From Nemertoderma westbladi (Eukaryota; Xenacoelomorpha; Nemertodermatida; Nemertodermatidae): a DNA stretch of 51,223 bases. Below, piece after piece: positions 21,955-33,278 of the stretch (position 1 is its first letter; each line of letters starts with the position of its first letter). The notes beneath the pieces are model-generated. The model worked only from the letters and a program-made list of their open reading frames with translations, had not been told where the DNA came from and ran no database searches. Location: contig JAUCBJ010001404.1 of the NCBI GenBank assembly GCA_032718475.1, positions 1 through 51,223 of the forward strand, in the 5' to 3' direction. A program made the position numbers and the translations under genes.

Positions 21955-22125
21955 GGGGTATTTTATTTCGAAATGATTACATCTAACGGAAGAAATAATA
22001 GCAATATAAATATAGATGCTACTAGAAATTACACAGATGTTATTTTGCCTGATACTTATGTACCTTCCTTGACTGTGTGTATCGCTTACTATGAACGAGC
22101 CACAGCCAGGCATTGAGTCATGTAG
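21955..22125. repeat. duplicated 3' flank, copy 2
   Basis: Near-identical to 8135-8330 downstream of ZNF1. Confidence 0.85.
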
Positions 22126-22560
22126 ACCAACGTACCTACCCAACGTTAGACCGAAACCGAACTGCTACGAGAACCGTACAGCCGTAGTTCTGTAATTGTC
22201 AGTTGGTATACCGCCTACCGGTAGAGGTTAGCTTCTATAACGTTAACGACTGCACAGCAGTACAATACAGTAGTAACTGCAGTCCCCAATACAGCAGTAG
22301 TGCTGCGGCTGCACGCAAATTTAAATATGTAAAAAGATATGTAACATTTATTCAAATTTCAACATTTTTAATGCCAAAATAATATTTTCACCCCTCTTTC
22401 TATTTTCAATTCAGATTGGGTTCAGATAACAGCCCACACTGTATAAAATCAAAATATTTTAATTTCAGTAGAAATTGTAGACATTTATAAAAAGTGCTCA
22501 GGGGGCGATACCCCCCCACCCCCCCCCCCCCCCCCCCTAAGGTAGTTTCATACCAACTGA
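22126..22560. other. intergenic with a poly-C tract
   Basis: A run of about 30 C, nearly uninterrupted, lies at 22510-22538. No gene seen. Confidence 0.5.
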
Positions 22561-22690
22561 CTAAAATTGTCAATATGGGGATTTTTTGGAGTCGGTGATT
22601 TCATTTACGACGTCAGTTTTAATGTTTGGTGGTATCTAATATGTCTGTATGACGGTTTGTCTGTCTGTCAGTCATCTAAATTTTACTGAA
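22561..22690 (+). repeat. dispersed repeat with GTCTGTCTGTCAGTCAT tail, copy 1
   Basis: It aligns in reverse complement with 29085-29170 (shared words TTGATTTCATTT-like, TTTTAATGTTTG, GTTTGTCTGTCTG). Confidence 0.6.
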
Positions 22691-23349
22691 TCCTTATCCA
22701 TGCAAATTATATTTCGACTTTCGACAGACTACTAAATGTTTTTTTAAGTTGAAAATGCTGCACCCGTGTAGGCCTAATCTAAAGAAATCTAAAACCTTTA
22801 GTACTACTGTATGTTAAAATATAAAACAGGCTTTCCCAACCCAAATATTTCAGTTGTCTAAGTCTCGAATTTTAAATTTTCCTATAGTATAACTACCCTG
22901 TGTATCCGACGAAATCTGCTTATTTGTAACCGACGGATCTTCGAATTTAATCTAAATTTATAAACAACCACCCAATTTAAAAGTATTATTTACTATCATT
23001 ATAATTGTTCTACCATGGCTAATAGTTATTGCAGGGTATGTCTAAGTTTGCTTACCTTACATTTATGTAGTAACTGCAATTAATTGCAAAAAGTGAATAA
23101 GAATTTCATCAATAGATTGGCCTTACTCGTAAACAGGGCAATTTTACAGTTAACACCGGTATAGCAGCCAGGTGTCAAAAGAGCGACGATAAGTTGACAT
23201 ACTATAATGTAATACAATTACTTACACAAAGTGTACTTTTTATATTAAAGACCCTTGTTTATCATTCAATCCAGCATAGGCTATATTTGCATTTTGGTTA
23301 AAAATTTTGAGACAGGGGGGGAAACTGGACGCCAATCCAATCTCGACCA
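22691..23349. other. AT-rich intergenic, no gene
   Basis: No domain-bearing frame and no clear repeat. Confidence 0.4.
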
Positions 23350-23525
23350 ATTAATATCCCGCCTCAATGTTAAATTCTAAATTTAAGGAAAGGAGCAGGT
23401 TACAGTAGCACGTTATTTTATCCAAAACAATAAACTAAGCACAATAGAACAGGTTGCAGTTTATTTTTGAGAGTAATCAGCTGTTATTCGCGTTGATTTT
23501 CCCCTGGAGTGTGATGACTTTTGTT
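23350..23525 (-). repeat. 63-bp-family repeat, extended copy 2
   Basis: Co-linear with 9395-9580: TTAATATC.C.CCTCAATGTTAAATTCT, AAAGGAGCAGGTTACAGTAG, CAAAACAATAAAC, GAGTAATCAGCTGTTATT, CCCCTGGAG. Confidence 0.8.
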
Positions 23526-26090
23526 TTCATCGAAAGTCCTACCTATCTGAAAATTTTATTATATTGTTTATTATAAAATATTACACAATTTAAGAACACA
23601 TATTGAAATATATCATATTGAAATGATAACTAAAGGTGACTTAATATTGATGCGGGGGGGGGGGGGGTATCTCCGCGTTTCATATTTTGTCGGCGCGGTT
23701 TCCGGCGCTTTTTGATGGATTCCATACAGAAGGCAGGGGGCGTCTACAGTATGTTTGGTTGGAAGCCTGAAGTGTACTCCCACACATTACAAGGCGTTTT
23801 AATTAGTTAGTGGTTCATTGGTGGGGAATCTTAGTAGTGAAATTAAGAAAACAATAGCAATTACAACGCATTTAAATTTCATTTTAATTATATATACACA
23901 ACAAAAATATTACAGGCAGTAAATACAAATACAGTACGACGTTTCAATTAAAGGGTCACACATCACACACTCTTCTATCAAACTCTGAAAAGAGTGTCAC
24001 CGACGGACATATTTCAATGACTAATATAGAGTATATCAGATTCGCCTTAAAATAACTAATTTGTTACCGTCAGATGATGTGAACACAACCAAAGGGCAAT
24101 AATGTCTTAAACAGATAAGGCCTCAGTACATAAAATAGTGGCAAAATTTCACTCACCTAAACAAGACATCTGAAATTAACATAATTTTTTGTTTCAAAAA
24201 CTAACTTACATTAACTGTAACGTTACATAATTTTTCATGCAATTTGGTATACAATTACAACATTTGAATGCATAACACGGAATTTATTTTATTGAAATTT
24301 AAAAAATGACAAGAAAGTGGTACCATTTTCAATTATCGTCCATTGAAGCTGCATTATACAGTACAATACTAATACTAGTATAGTAGTAGTAGTAATACAT
24401 GTATACTGTATTACAGTATTTACGGTACTACAGTAACAGTACCGGTACTTACTAAGTAGTACCGTAACGTAAGTAAGCCTAGCAAACAGAGACAACTACT
24501 GCACTACAGGACTACAGCGGCTGTTGCTGTGTTGGGAGGCCTACAGTACAGCAGTATGTCTGTAGTCTGTACAGTGCACAGTGTACCTACCTGCCTACTG
24601 ACCTACGTACATACAGCTCTAGGCACAAAACGTGAATTCACAAAACTAAACATGAATATCTGAAATCTGAATATATCAGCAGCATACTGGTGTACTGGCA
24701 TAGCTCACTTAGTTTCACATACACATGACCCATGACTGCGCATCTGTGCATGAGAATACCGTTACTGCGGAAGTGCATACTGCATAGACCAGTTGTAGAC
24801 GTAGAATTCGGTAGGTTTGGTTAGATCCGTTGCCTATTTCACATCACAGTTTCGGCATTTCCGCATTTGCACTAATTCATTCCCATTGGCAGATTGGTAT
24901 TACCGCCTACCGCTACCGGTAGCGATTCATTTAAAACACACAGACTCAGACACATGTATTCGGAGTATCGTATCAGTTCAGTACCGCTAGCTGTACCGGT
25001 ACCAACCGTACTGAGAGACTGTGATTGACGTAAGTCTGTAAGTAAGCCTACTGGCTGACAGGCAGACAGGAAACTAGTGAATCTTACTTTATTTTCGGTT
25101 GCATTTTTGCGTTTCATGAGAACACGAAAGACCAAATTGCTAAACTGCCACCAGCCAGCCAGCCACCGATCAGCCGATAGTTGCGCATGTTTACTGAGGA
25201 TGTTCTGAATGTTAAAGTGAGCGCTGCCGGTAGCGTTGCGAGCTTATGACCAGGGACCAGCAGTCACAACGAATATATCAGAGTTCCTATATCCAGACAT
25301 ATAGTCCTTTCACCACTCTGCCTCTGTCGCCGCGTAAAACTCCATGGGTTAGCTAGCGAACTTCCATGGATTGTAGATTAGGAAAATCGTCTTCTCGGGA
25401 AACTTATGGATAGGCCTATGGAAGTGTTAGAATTTACCAAATGCAAATACAATAATTTTAGCTACAAGTTAATGTTTAAGTATTAGGTACCGGTACCGGT
25501 AGTTATAATTAATTAAGTTGCAAAAGTTTGCTTTGGCAGTGTGGCGAAGATAGGACGTGAGCATTACTTTCTCAAGTGTGAAGTTTGATGCGTATGAACG
25601 GTAGTAATTTCATACAACCACAGCCGTACATAGTTCCCACTTCCCAGTACCTCAGAGCCAAGCACACTCTGTGTCTTTAATTGACACCTATACCACATAC
25701 CAGTACTAATAGTGTAATAATATATTTAATATATCCTAAAACTTGAATCATAGAACCGTTATCTGTCTAGTTATAATCCCAAATCAATGATGTGCCCCAT
25801 TTTATTTATTCCAATACCTCTTTGGTAAAATTATAATTCGAATATATAATAAGTTTTATTAATTCAGAAGTTCTGGCACTCATGTCCTGTCCATGTGCCT
25901 TATCTTAATCTGAATCGTATTATTACGAATTTGTCGAGATGTTGGTGTTCTAATTGCATGTTTTTCATCATCGCTCAGTTCTACGAATAGCCCAAATATT
26001 ACCTTTGGTCTTGGTGGTCACTTCCTTTCCTAATTCAAACTGCTACACTAAATGTATAGTCAAAACTCAAAATTGATGTTCCATCTGCCT
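23526..26090. other. long gene-free interval with simple sequence
   Basis: It holds a 14-base G-run at 23655, TACTAGTATAGTAGTAG and ACAGTACCGGTAC low complexity at 24360-24620, and many ACCGGT/TAGGCCTA words. The 87-codon minus-strand frame near 24872-25135 has no recognisable domain. I see no gene. Confidence 0.45.
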
Positions 26091-26215
26091 CTTCCAGTAA
26101 TCTGCTTCTTTCCATATTTGGTGTGATTTGGTTTGTGAAATCTAGTTATTGATCATATGATGTGTTTTGGTTCCATCTAACTGTCACTATAACCTGCTCT
26201 TTTCCCTTACAATGT
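26091..26215 (+). repeat. decayed 63-bp-family units
   Basis: GTAATCTGCTTCTTTCC, then GTGTTTTGGTTCCATCT and TATAACCTGCTCTTTTCCC keep the order and spacing of the array unit with many substitutions. Confidence 0.55.
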
Positions 26216-26367
26216 CATGCAACTTTAGAAGAAGGCTCTTATGTCAGCTATTTATTTAAATGGAATTACATAAAATTCATAACAGAGAGCTAAATTAAGA
26301 CACTATATATATTCCCGTACATGCTGTACATTTCTGCATTTGTCCGATTGTACATCATGATCATATT

Positions 26368-27192
26368 TAGGGGTCAACCGAATGTGAAATGTTGCCGGAT
26401 CCGAATCCGAAGCGAATGTTTCGAAAATTGCCGAATCCGAACCGCATGTTTAGGTTTGTAGTTTGGCAGTTTGTACCCCAAATTATCAAACATACCGAAA
26501 CAATAACAAAACCCTCTCACACCTCTTCTATAAAATAATCACAAGTTGTGTATCGTCACTGCATTAGCAGTCCTTTTCCTGATTACCGTTTTCATCAGTT
26601 TGTAAAGTTACGATAGAGTAATAGACATAAAGTCAGCAAAGTAGTTGACATTGTAGTGTTTTGGTAGTGCCCCATGTTCATATCCTCCTATTTTCATTGC
26701 ACTCACTCACTGACCACTGTCATCAATCAGATTTGCTAAGGCAAGTACTACTCATGTACTCAAGTGTACATATACTAGAATCAGGCCGATCAGCCATCAA
26801 CAGGCTGTAATGTTTAAGTTCTAATTTGCACTTTCTGAGTTTATTAAAAGGCAGAAAGGAGCAATTGGATGAGTATTGAGACAGTGCAGTGATTTACGTT
26901 ACAGTTATTACTTTACTGGTAGGTCTGTCTGTAGTAGGTACCGTAACTTATCTTATTGTTCTACCTTATTTTGCTAAGATTTAATGACCTTACCTTGCTG
27001 TCCTGGCACTAACAAAATATATAATTATTAATTTTAACTAAAAAACATTCATTTCTAGCCGTTGTGTTAGGAACATTTAGCATTGAAATACACTGAAAAA
27101 ACAACGAAAACATTCGGTAAAAATTCGGCACATTTTATGCCGGAGCCGAATGTACCATATTCGGCCGAATCCGAATATTCGGTCGAGCCCTA
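26368..27192. mobile_element. hAT-like non-autonomous element
   Basis: The left end TAGGGGTCAACCGAAT pairs with the right end (reverse complement TAGGGCTCGACCGAAT). Subterminal CCGAATCCGAA words occur on both sides. Flanking octamers ATCATATT and AATCTTAT are similar but not equal. No transposase frame. Its right end lies 13 bp before the ZNF3 splice acceptor. Confidence 0.65.
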
Positions 27193-27308
27193 AATCTTAT
27201 TACAGAAGGTACTCCAGCACCCTGAATTGTATATACAATAGGCCTGGTATATAATCAAATAATCTTTATTATTGGAATTTATTGATACAGTTTATTATAG
27301 ATTTGAAA

Positions 27309-28799
27309 ATGAATCAATATGTTAATGTATTGGAAGATAAATCATCTGGTGCCGATATAATTATAAAGAAAGAATCAACCGACTCTATAATTATAAAGAA
27401 AGACCCAACAGACTCTATAATCATCAAGAAAGAACCAAGAGACTCAATAATTATCAAGAAAGAACCAACAGACTGTGTTCCCTATTCTCATGAACTTAAA
27501 CAAGATAACTGCGTTTACAGAGCATCTCCCATCGAAGATCACAACAATTTGTCCGTTGGAGTAGATGATGTCCCTGTACTAGATGACGAAGATATTTCTT
27601 ATGCACCATCTCGAGATTCCTTTGTTATCGAAAAACGGGAAAACGACAGTCCAGATTGTCATTATGGTAGGCCTATTGAAACTGAAGGTACAAACATTCA
27701 TGGTCAGCCTGCTTCTGGGTTGCAATTTAGCAGTTTAAAATCTGAAGGTTGTTTAGTTACTGAGCCATTAACAGAAACTCGAACTGCTAAAGAACAATTT
27801 AACGTTGCTGGTTCCTCTCGTGACAACGTTGATCTTTACAGATCTACTAAACCGACAATCAGTTGTGCAACAACAGAGACTGTTAGTTCAAATAAAACTG
27901 TTGGAGAGTTCCAATCACCTTCAGATACCAGTTACTGCTTCTATTGCAATGTATTATTTAATGACAAAGGACATTTAGAGAGACATATAGAATCCGTTCA
28001 TAAAGAAGTTAAGAAGAAGTATAAATGCGATTATTGTGAGAAACTGTTTACAAGTAAGAGTTATGTGAATATTCATATCGATTTTATCCATAAAGATGTC
28101 AAACATAAATGCGGTTATTGTAACAAAGAATTCAGTTACAAAAGCAACCTAAAGTGTCACATCGACTCTGCCCATGAAGGTATGAAGTACAAGTACAACT
28201 GCTTCGATTGTGGAAAATTATTTGATACCAAATCCGGTCTAAGACGACATATCGACTCTAACCATAAAGGCCTAAAGTATAATTGCGGTTATTGTGGTAA
28301 AGAATACAGTCAGCAAAGGTATCTAAAGGCCCATGTCAACTACATTCATAAAGATATCAAGTACAGCTGCTTTGATTGTGGGAAATCATTTGGTAGAAAA
28401 GGCGAACTAAAACTACATGTCGACTCTATTCATAAAGATATCAAGTACAGCTGCTCCGATTGTGGAAAATCGTTTGGTACAAAAAATGATCTAAAAAAAC
28501 ATATCGACTCCATTCACAAAGGTATCAAGTACAGCTGTTTCGATTGTGGGAAATCATTTGTTGCAAAGGCCGCCCTAAAACGACATGTCGACTCTATTCA
28601 TAAAGATATCAAGTACAGCTGCTTTGATTGTGGGAAATCATTTGGTAGAAAGGGCGAACTAAAACTACATGTCGACTCTATTCATAAAGATATCAAGTAC
28701 AGCTGCTCCGATTGTGGAAAATCCTTTGTTACAAACCCCAATCTAAAACGACATGTTGTCTCTAAACATAAAGGCTCAAACCAAATTTCACCCACATAG
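27309..28799 (+). CDS. ZNF3: C2H2 zinc-finger protein, 10 fingers, 496 aa
   Basis: ATG at 27309 follows an in-frame TAA at 27252. The N-terminus has four tandem IIIKKEPTDS-type units (about 27354-27475), one more than its paralogs; three contain IKKE and one has IKKD. An acidic Ser/Thr-rich linker follows. Ten fingers run from 27936 (residue 210), all Cx2Cx12Hx4H on an 84-bp period. Fingers 6 and 9 are identical, and 7 and 10 nearly so, which shows a three-finger (252-bp) internal duplication. The C-terminus GSNQISPT is shared with ZNF1 and replaces the last finger kept in ZNF2. A 3' splice site (TTACAG, ending 27205) lies just upstream. Poly(A) signal at 28941. A likely nuclear DNA-binding regulator; target unknown. 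Confidence 0.88.
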   Translation: MNQYVNVLEDKSSGADIIIKKESTDSIIIKKDPTDSIIIKKEPRDSIIIKKEPTDCVPYSHELKQDNCVYRASPIEDHNNLSVGVDDVPVLDDEDISYAPSRDSFVIEKRENDSPDCHYGRPIETEGTNIHGQPASGLQFSSLKSEGCLVTEPLTETRTAKEQFNVAGSSRDNVDLYRSTKPTISCATTETVSSNKTVGEFQSPSDTSYCFYCNVLFNDKGHLERHIESVHKEVKKKYKCDYCEKLFTSKSYVNIHIDFIHKDVKHKCGYCNKEFSYKSNLKCHIDSAHEGMKYKYNCFDCGKLFDTKSGLRRHIDSNHKGLKYNCGYCGKEYSQQRYLKAHVNYIHKDIKYSCFDCGKSFGRKGELKLHVDSIHKDIKYSCSDCGKSFGTKNDLKKHIDSIHKGIKYSCFDCGKSFVAKAALKRHVDSIHKDIKYSCFDCGKSFGRKGELKLHVDSIHKDIKYSCSDCGKSFVTNPNLKRHVVSKHKGSNQISPT

Positions 28800-28959
28800 A
28801 TTCTATAAACCCACACCACCAAACCCACATATATCTTTATGTTACCGGGAACGAAATTGTTGTATTTGTTTGTACTGAACTATATTTGTATCTGATCATT
28901 ATTGGGTATACATTTAGTGTGAAAAAATATAAACTGAATGAATAAATAAAATTGAATAA

Positions 28960-29907
28960 ATATATTGAATTAAATTAAATTGAATTTCGCGCTAAACAAT
29001 CTCCTATTGGTTAATATTTATTATGTCAATAATCAATAACCAATTGGTTATAATCGATAATTAAGACATGTTCTAAGGTCTATGACAGTCAGACAGACAA
29101 ACAGGCAGTCCAGATGTCATCAAACATTAAAACAGATATCAGAAATGAAATCAACGACTACGAAAACCCCTAAATCGTAAATTTTGGTTCGTTGGAGTTG
29201 TTAATAGTAACACTAAGGTACAGTACTAAGAAAAGGTGCTTAATAATAAATGCTGTGCCTTCTATATTCGACGTTATGTCATTTACTTCGAAATTCACAG
29301 TGAGTTTTGGATGATTTTTAAGTAATGACAATGTTGTCAGATAACCCTGCCTCAACCCTTCCAATTTTTTTTATACTAGCTAGTTTTTAAAAAGTTAAAA
29401 AATAGGAAAATTGAAGAACTATTTCTGTTCCAGAATATGTTTGCAAAGTATGCAATTAGCTACAGTATATACCTAGTAAAAATCCCCTTCCAATCTACAA
29501 TTCCACTAGATAAAGTTTCCTTGATTTTTATATATTATATTCTAGAACATAGTTATCTACATTCATCGAATATAATATTTTTTATGGTAGTTACTATTTT
29601 TAAAATACTAGCTATTAAAAAATAATATTACTAACAAATAATAAATATCAATATTATATTTTATGAATAAAGTGTCGGTAGCTATCATTAAAAACCTAGA
29701 TACATCAATTTCAATAAGTAAATAATTATTTGTATTGATCACCCTGGAGATGGGTGAAATTGATTGCGTCGTTTATATTTAATATTCAGAATTTATATTT
29801 CATCTTATTATGATTTCACTTCAATAAATAAATATTTTTCAAAATTCATGTGATGTGTTGATTTGAATGGACGATTTAAAACGGATGAAATTTTCTCAGA
29901 TAGATGG
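28960..29907. other. AT-rich flank of ZNF3, no gene
   Basis: It contains GAATTAAATTGAAT low complexity and, at 29085-29170 on the minus strand, the second copy of the 22561 repeat. The 60- to 64-codon frames here have no recognisable domains. Confidence 0.45.
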
Positions 29908-30385
29908 TCGTTTATTGTTTTGGTTAGAAAATCCCGCCTCTGTAACCTGCTCCTTTCCCTCAATTAGTTAAGTGATCGTTTATTGTTTTGGTTAGAAAAT
30001 CCCGCATCTGTAACCTGCTCCTTTCCCTCAATTAGTTAAGTGATCGTTTATTGTTTTGGTTAGAAAATCCCGCCTCTGTAGCCTTCTCCTTTTTCTCAAT
30101 TAGAAATGTTATCGTTTATTGTTTTGGTTAGAAAAGACCATCTATGTAACCTGCTCCTTTCCTTCATTTGGAAAAGTGATTGTTTATTGTTTTGGTTAGA
30201 AAATCCCGTCTCTGTAACCTGCTCCTTTCCCTGATTTGGTAAAGTGACCGTTTATTGTTTTGGTTAGAAAGGCTAGCCTCTGTAACCTGCTCCTTTCCTT
30301 CATTTGGTAAAGTGACTTAGATTAATTATCAAATCCGATGACTAGAAAATCCGGTCTTAACCTGCTCCTTTCCATCAATTGGTAA
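29908..30385 (+). repeat. 63-bp tandem array, block copy B
   Basis: About seven and a half units of the same repeat as 18058-18480. The first three units are nearly identical to each other. The order of the variant units (CATCTATG, CCCGTCTC, GCTAGCCTC) matches copy A, so the array was duplicated as a block and then gained or lost units. Confidence 0.9.
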
Positions 30386-30765
30386 TTGTTTTTGGCTATA
30401 AAGTGAGTGTTTTGCTACGTCATTTGTTGTCTTTTACCTCAGGCGCATATGGAAATCTATCTCATAGTCTATAAATCATGGAATTTTGAATGTTTTGGCA
30501 CAGGCATAGTGAAACCAACTGTCCGACAGACCAGAAATCAACAAATTTTGAATGTTTTGGCAAAGGCATGTTGAAATCAACTGTCTGACAGTCCAGAAAT
30601 CAGCAGTCTGACAGTTTGAAGAAATGCATACCTGAATACATAAAAAGTAATTAAAGGACAACAAAAGTCATTAAAGGGACAACAAAAGTCATTATGCACA
30701 ATTCGTAAAAAAAGGAGGACAAAAAAGTCAAATAAAAGGACATATAAAATCACTGCCTTTAGAAA
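30386..30765. repeat. sequence co-duplicated with the 63-bp array, copy B
   Basis: Near-identical to 18481-18895 but without the ~40-bp segment near 18515. Confidence 0.85.
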
Positions 30766-31014
30766 GTAACATTAAAAAATTATACATATTTAATCTTATT
30801 GTAAACGAATAATGTTAATTGTTTTTGTATTCCCAATGTTTTGAACGGACTGACAACTACGTCAACTAACTAGGACTTCATGTTTGCGTAATATTAAGGG
30901 GCAATTAACAAATATGACAAAGATACATATATAAGGCTCTTACAATTCCATATCACAATTACTGTTGTCAGCTACTAATATCACTGATGATCACTGATCA
31001 CTAATGATAAATAT

Positions 31015-31450
31015 GGTTATAAAGAAGCACTATACAAGTTCGAAAAAGGTCAAAACTATGCATTACGGACAATATTTGGCAAAAAAATAAAAGATACGAC
31101 TGGTACTGAACTCAGGGAAAGAGCAAGAATTCCATTGCTGGCTGCTTTACGGGAATACTTTGGTCTTATATATTTCTTCAAATACATATATACTGTAAAT
31201 TATCGCGACCATTCAAAACACTGCACTTACCTTTTCAATCTAATAAAAATCTAATTATAAACTCAAGAACAAATAATATCAAGATTCCCAAAACTAAAAA
31301 CAGATATGGACATGAAAGTTTAGTAGTAAATCTAATAAAAATCTGGAACAAATTGCCCAAAGATGCAAGGATCTGCACATCAATAAACGCATTTAAAAAT
31401 AAAATAAAATTACTATATCTATATCAATATAAAAGAGATGATACATAAAT
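31015..31450 (+). pseudogene. LINE ORF2 C-terminal remnant (distinct family)
   Basis: The reading ALRTIFGKKIKDTTGTELRE, IPLLAALREYFGLIYFFKYI, then ESLVVNLIKIWNKLPKDAR and INAFKNKIK matches the C-terminal region of non-LTR retrotransposon ORF2. Internal stops and frameshifts are present. The RT core is missing. It differs from the 48058 LINE. Confidence 0.7.
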
Positions 31451-32608
31451 ATTCCGCGTCACTCCCTACCTTGTGCTTTGTTGTTTTATTAATTGTATTA
31501 GTGTAAATTGTAGTGTAATATTAGTTAAATACAGTCCCGCTCTCAAAAAGCATGCCTTTGATCAAACATTGATCAAACTTTGATCAAACATTGATCAAAG
31601 TTTGATCAAAATGTGTCCATAGAATATCATTGAAAGTAGCATTGACATTGAAATGACATTGATGGCATATTGAAATGACCTTGAAATCGATGGACCGAAA
31701 TTCCAGACTTTCTGTCTCATATTGAAATGACATTGAAATGATTTCAAGGTAACAGTTTACATCGCTCTTCTGCGGCATACCTTTGAACTCAGATTCCCGC
31801 CGAGAACTGGCTTTTGTTAATGGCCAAGCCGCGATGTGATTGACAGGGCGGTGGATGGAGCTTGCTTGACTTTGTGGATGGGCAGCGATTGGATTTACAA
31901 GGCGGTGTTGTGGTAGTGTCCCAGACTGAGTTTTGTTCTTGTAGGGCAGGGCCTATTATTACACCAACAACTAGTTCAGAAAAACAGCCTTTGGATTATT
32001 TTTAATTTATTGTTATATTAGAAATTGTTTCAATGTTCCTTAAATCAGAATCAAGGCCAAATACCTCCATTGACGTAGCAGCGCGATGGCTGCCGTTGCA
32101 TTGCATTTGCTTATACACTAATTGTGTAAATTCGACAAGCTTCCTTCCTGCCCCTGTCCCTAATTATACTAATAAATGTAAAGAAATAAATATGAAATAA
32201 TTTTATAAAGTAATAAATAAATCCAAGCGCCAGCGCCAGCGTACCCCCTAAAATACCTTCTAAAAATTTACGTAATTTAATTTTAATACTCTGATAAGGT
32301 AATTTTATTGAAAACCTAATTTGTTTCAAAGTAAACTATGTTATGTACATCATTAGTTACGTATTTTTTAATTCAGTTTAACGTATTGTAATTATAATTG
32401 TTTTAATATTAAAAATCAAATTGGGTTAGTAATACTTATTCAATTATGCTCATTCATTTTTAATTAATGGAGGTTTTTAACCATCCGGCCGACAAACCAC
32501 ACTTTTGCTCACTTTTGCTGTAAGACAAGGCATCAATATAACCCCAGTGATCCCATACCCTCTCTTGTTGTGGACTATTACTACAGTATATCATTGTACA
32601 AGCTGCGG

Positions 32609-32775
32609 ACCTGCACCCCCCCCCCCCCCCTATTATAATGTGTTGTAGCCATCCACCCAACCCATTGCGTAACTCAGAATTAAACTCCATACAGCACAGC
32701 CCATACCTGCCATTGCTTTCATTACGCCACATCGCCAAGTGGAGATTCAATTGTGAATTATTATAATCATTATTA
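32609..32775. repeat. poly-C-associated direct repeat, copy 1 (copy 2 at 33453-33625)
   Basis: Both copies start with a C-run, then ATTATAATGT.TTGTAGCCAT, and end GCCAAGTGGAGATTCAATTG. They sit about 845 bp apart inside the 31532 element. Confidence 0.85.
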
Positions 32776-33228
32776 GAATGACAACAGTACCAGACTGAGT
32801 CTTGTAATAGGCCCCACTAACAACTCCGGTCTACGTTCTGAAATAAAGCCTCTGGAATATTATTAAATTATTTTCTTTAGACATTATTCACTATAAAGCC
32901 AGTCTGTCAATTTAATCGTCCAGTATCAATTCCCGCGGGCTAATACAATTTATTTTCGGGCTAAGGATGCCCTGCCCACTGGCTAAGAAAGCTTGCGGGT
33001 AAACGATTCCCATTTTGCGGGCTAAGAATTCCCGCGGGCTAAGTCATCACCCAACCGAAACATACAGTTGACTGTAACTGCTTTACTCGCATCTCTGTAA
33101 CAACAACCCAAATGCTGTGATTCACAGTATGCGATTTCACCGTGCTGTCACCGCAAGTGTATCTGAGAACAAGCCCATTACTGGTACAGCTACAATTTGT
33201 TTCAAAAAAAATTAATGTAATACATCGA

Positions 33229-33278
33229 AAGGAGCAGGTTAAATGGGTTGTGTTTTCTAACCAAAACAACAAACCAAA
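33229..33278 (-). repeat. 63-bp-family single unit
   Basis: GAAAGGAGCAGGTTAAATGG then TTTTCTAACCAAAACAACAAACC matches the reverse complement of the array unit. It lies inside the 31532 transposon. Confidence 0.7.

Noticed and set aside
29908-30385. CRISPR-like look of regularly spaced repeats
   Set aside because: Spacers are themselves repeated and repeats drift; eukaryotic context; it is a minisatellite.
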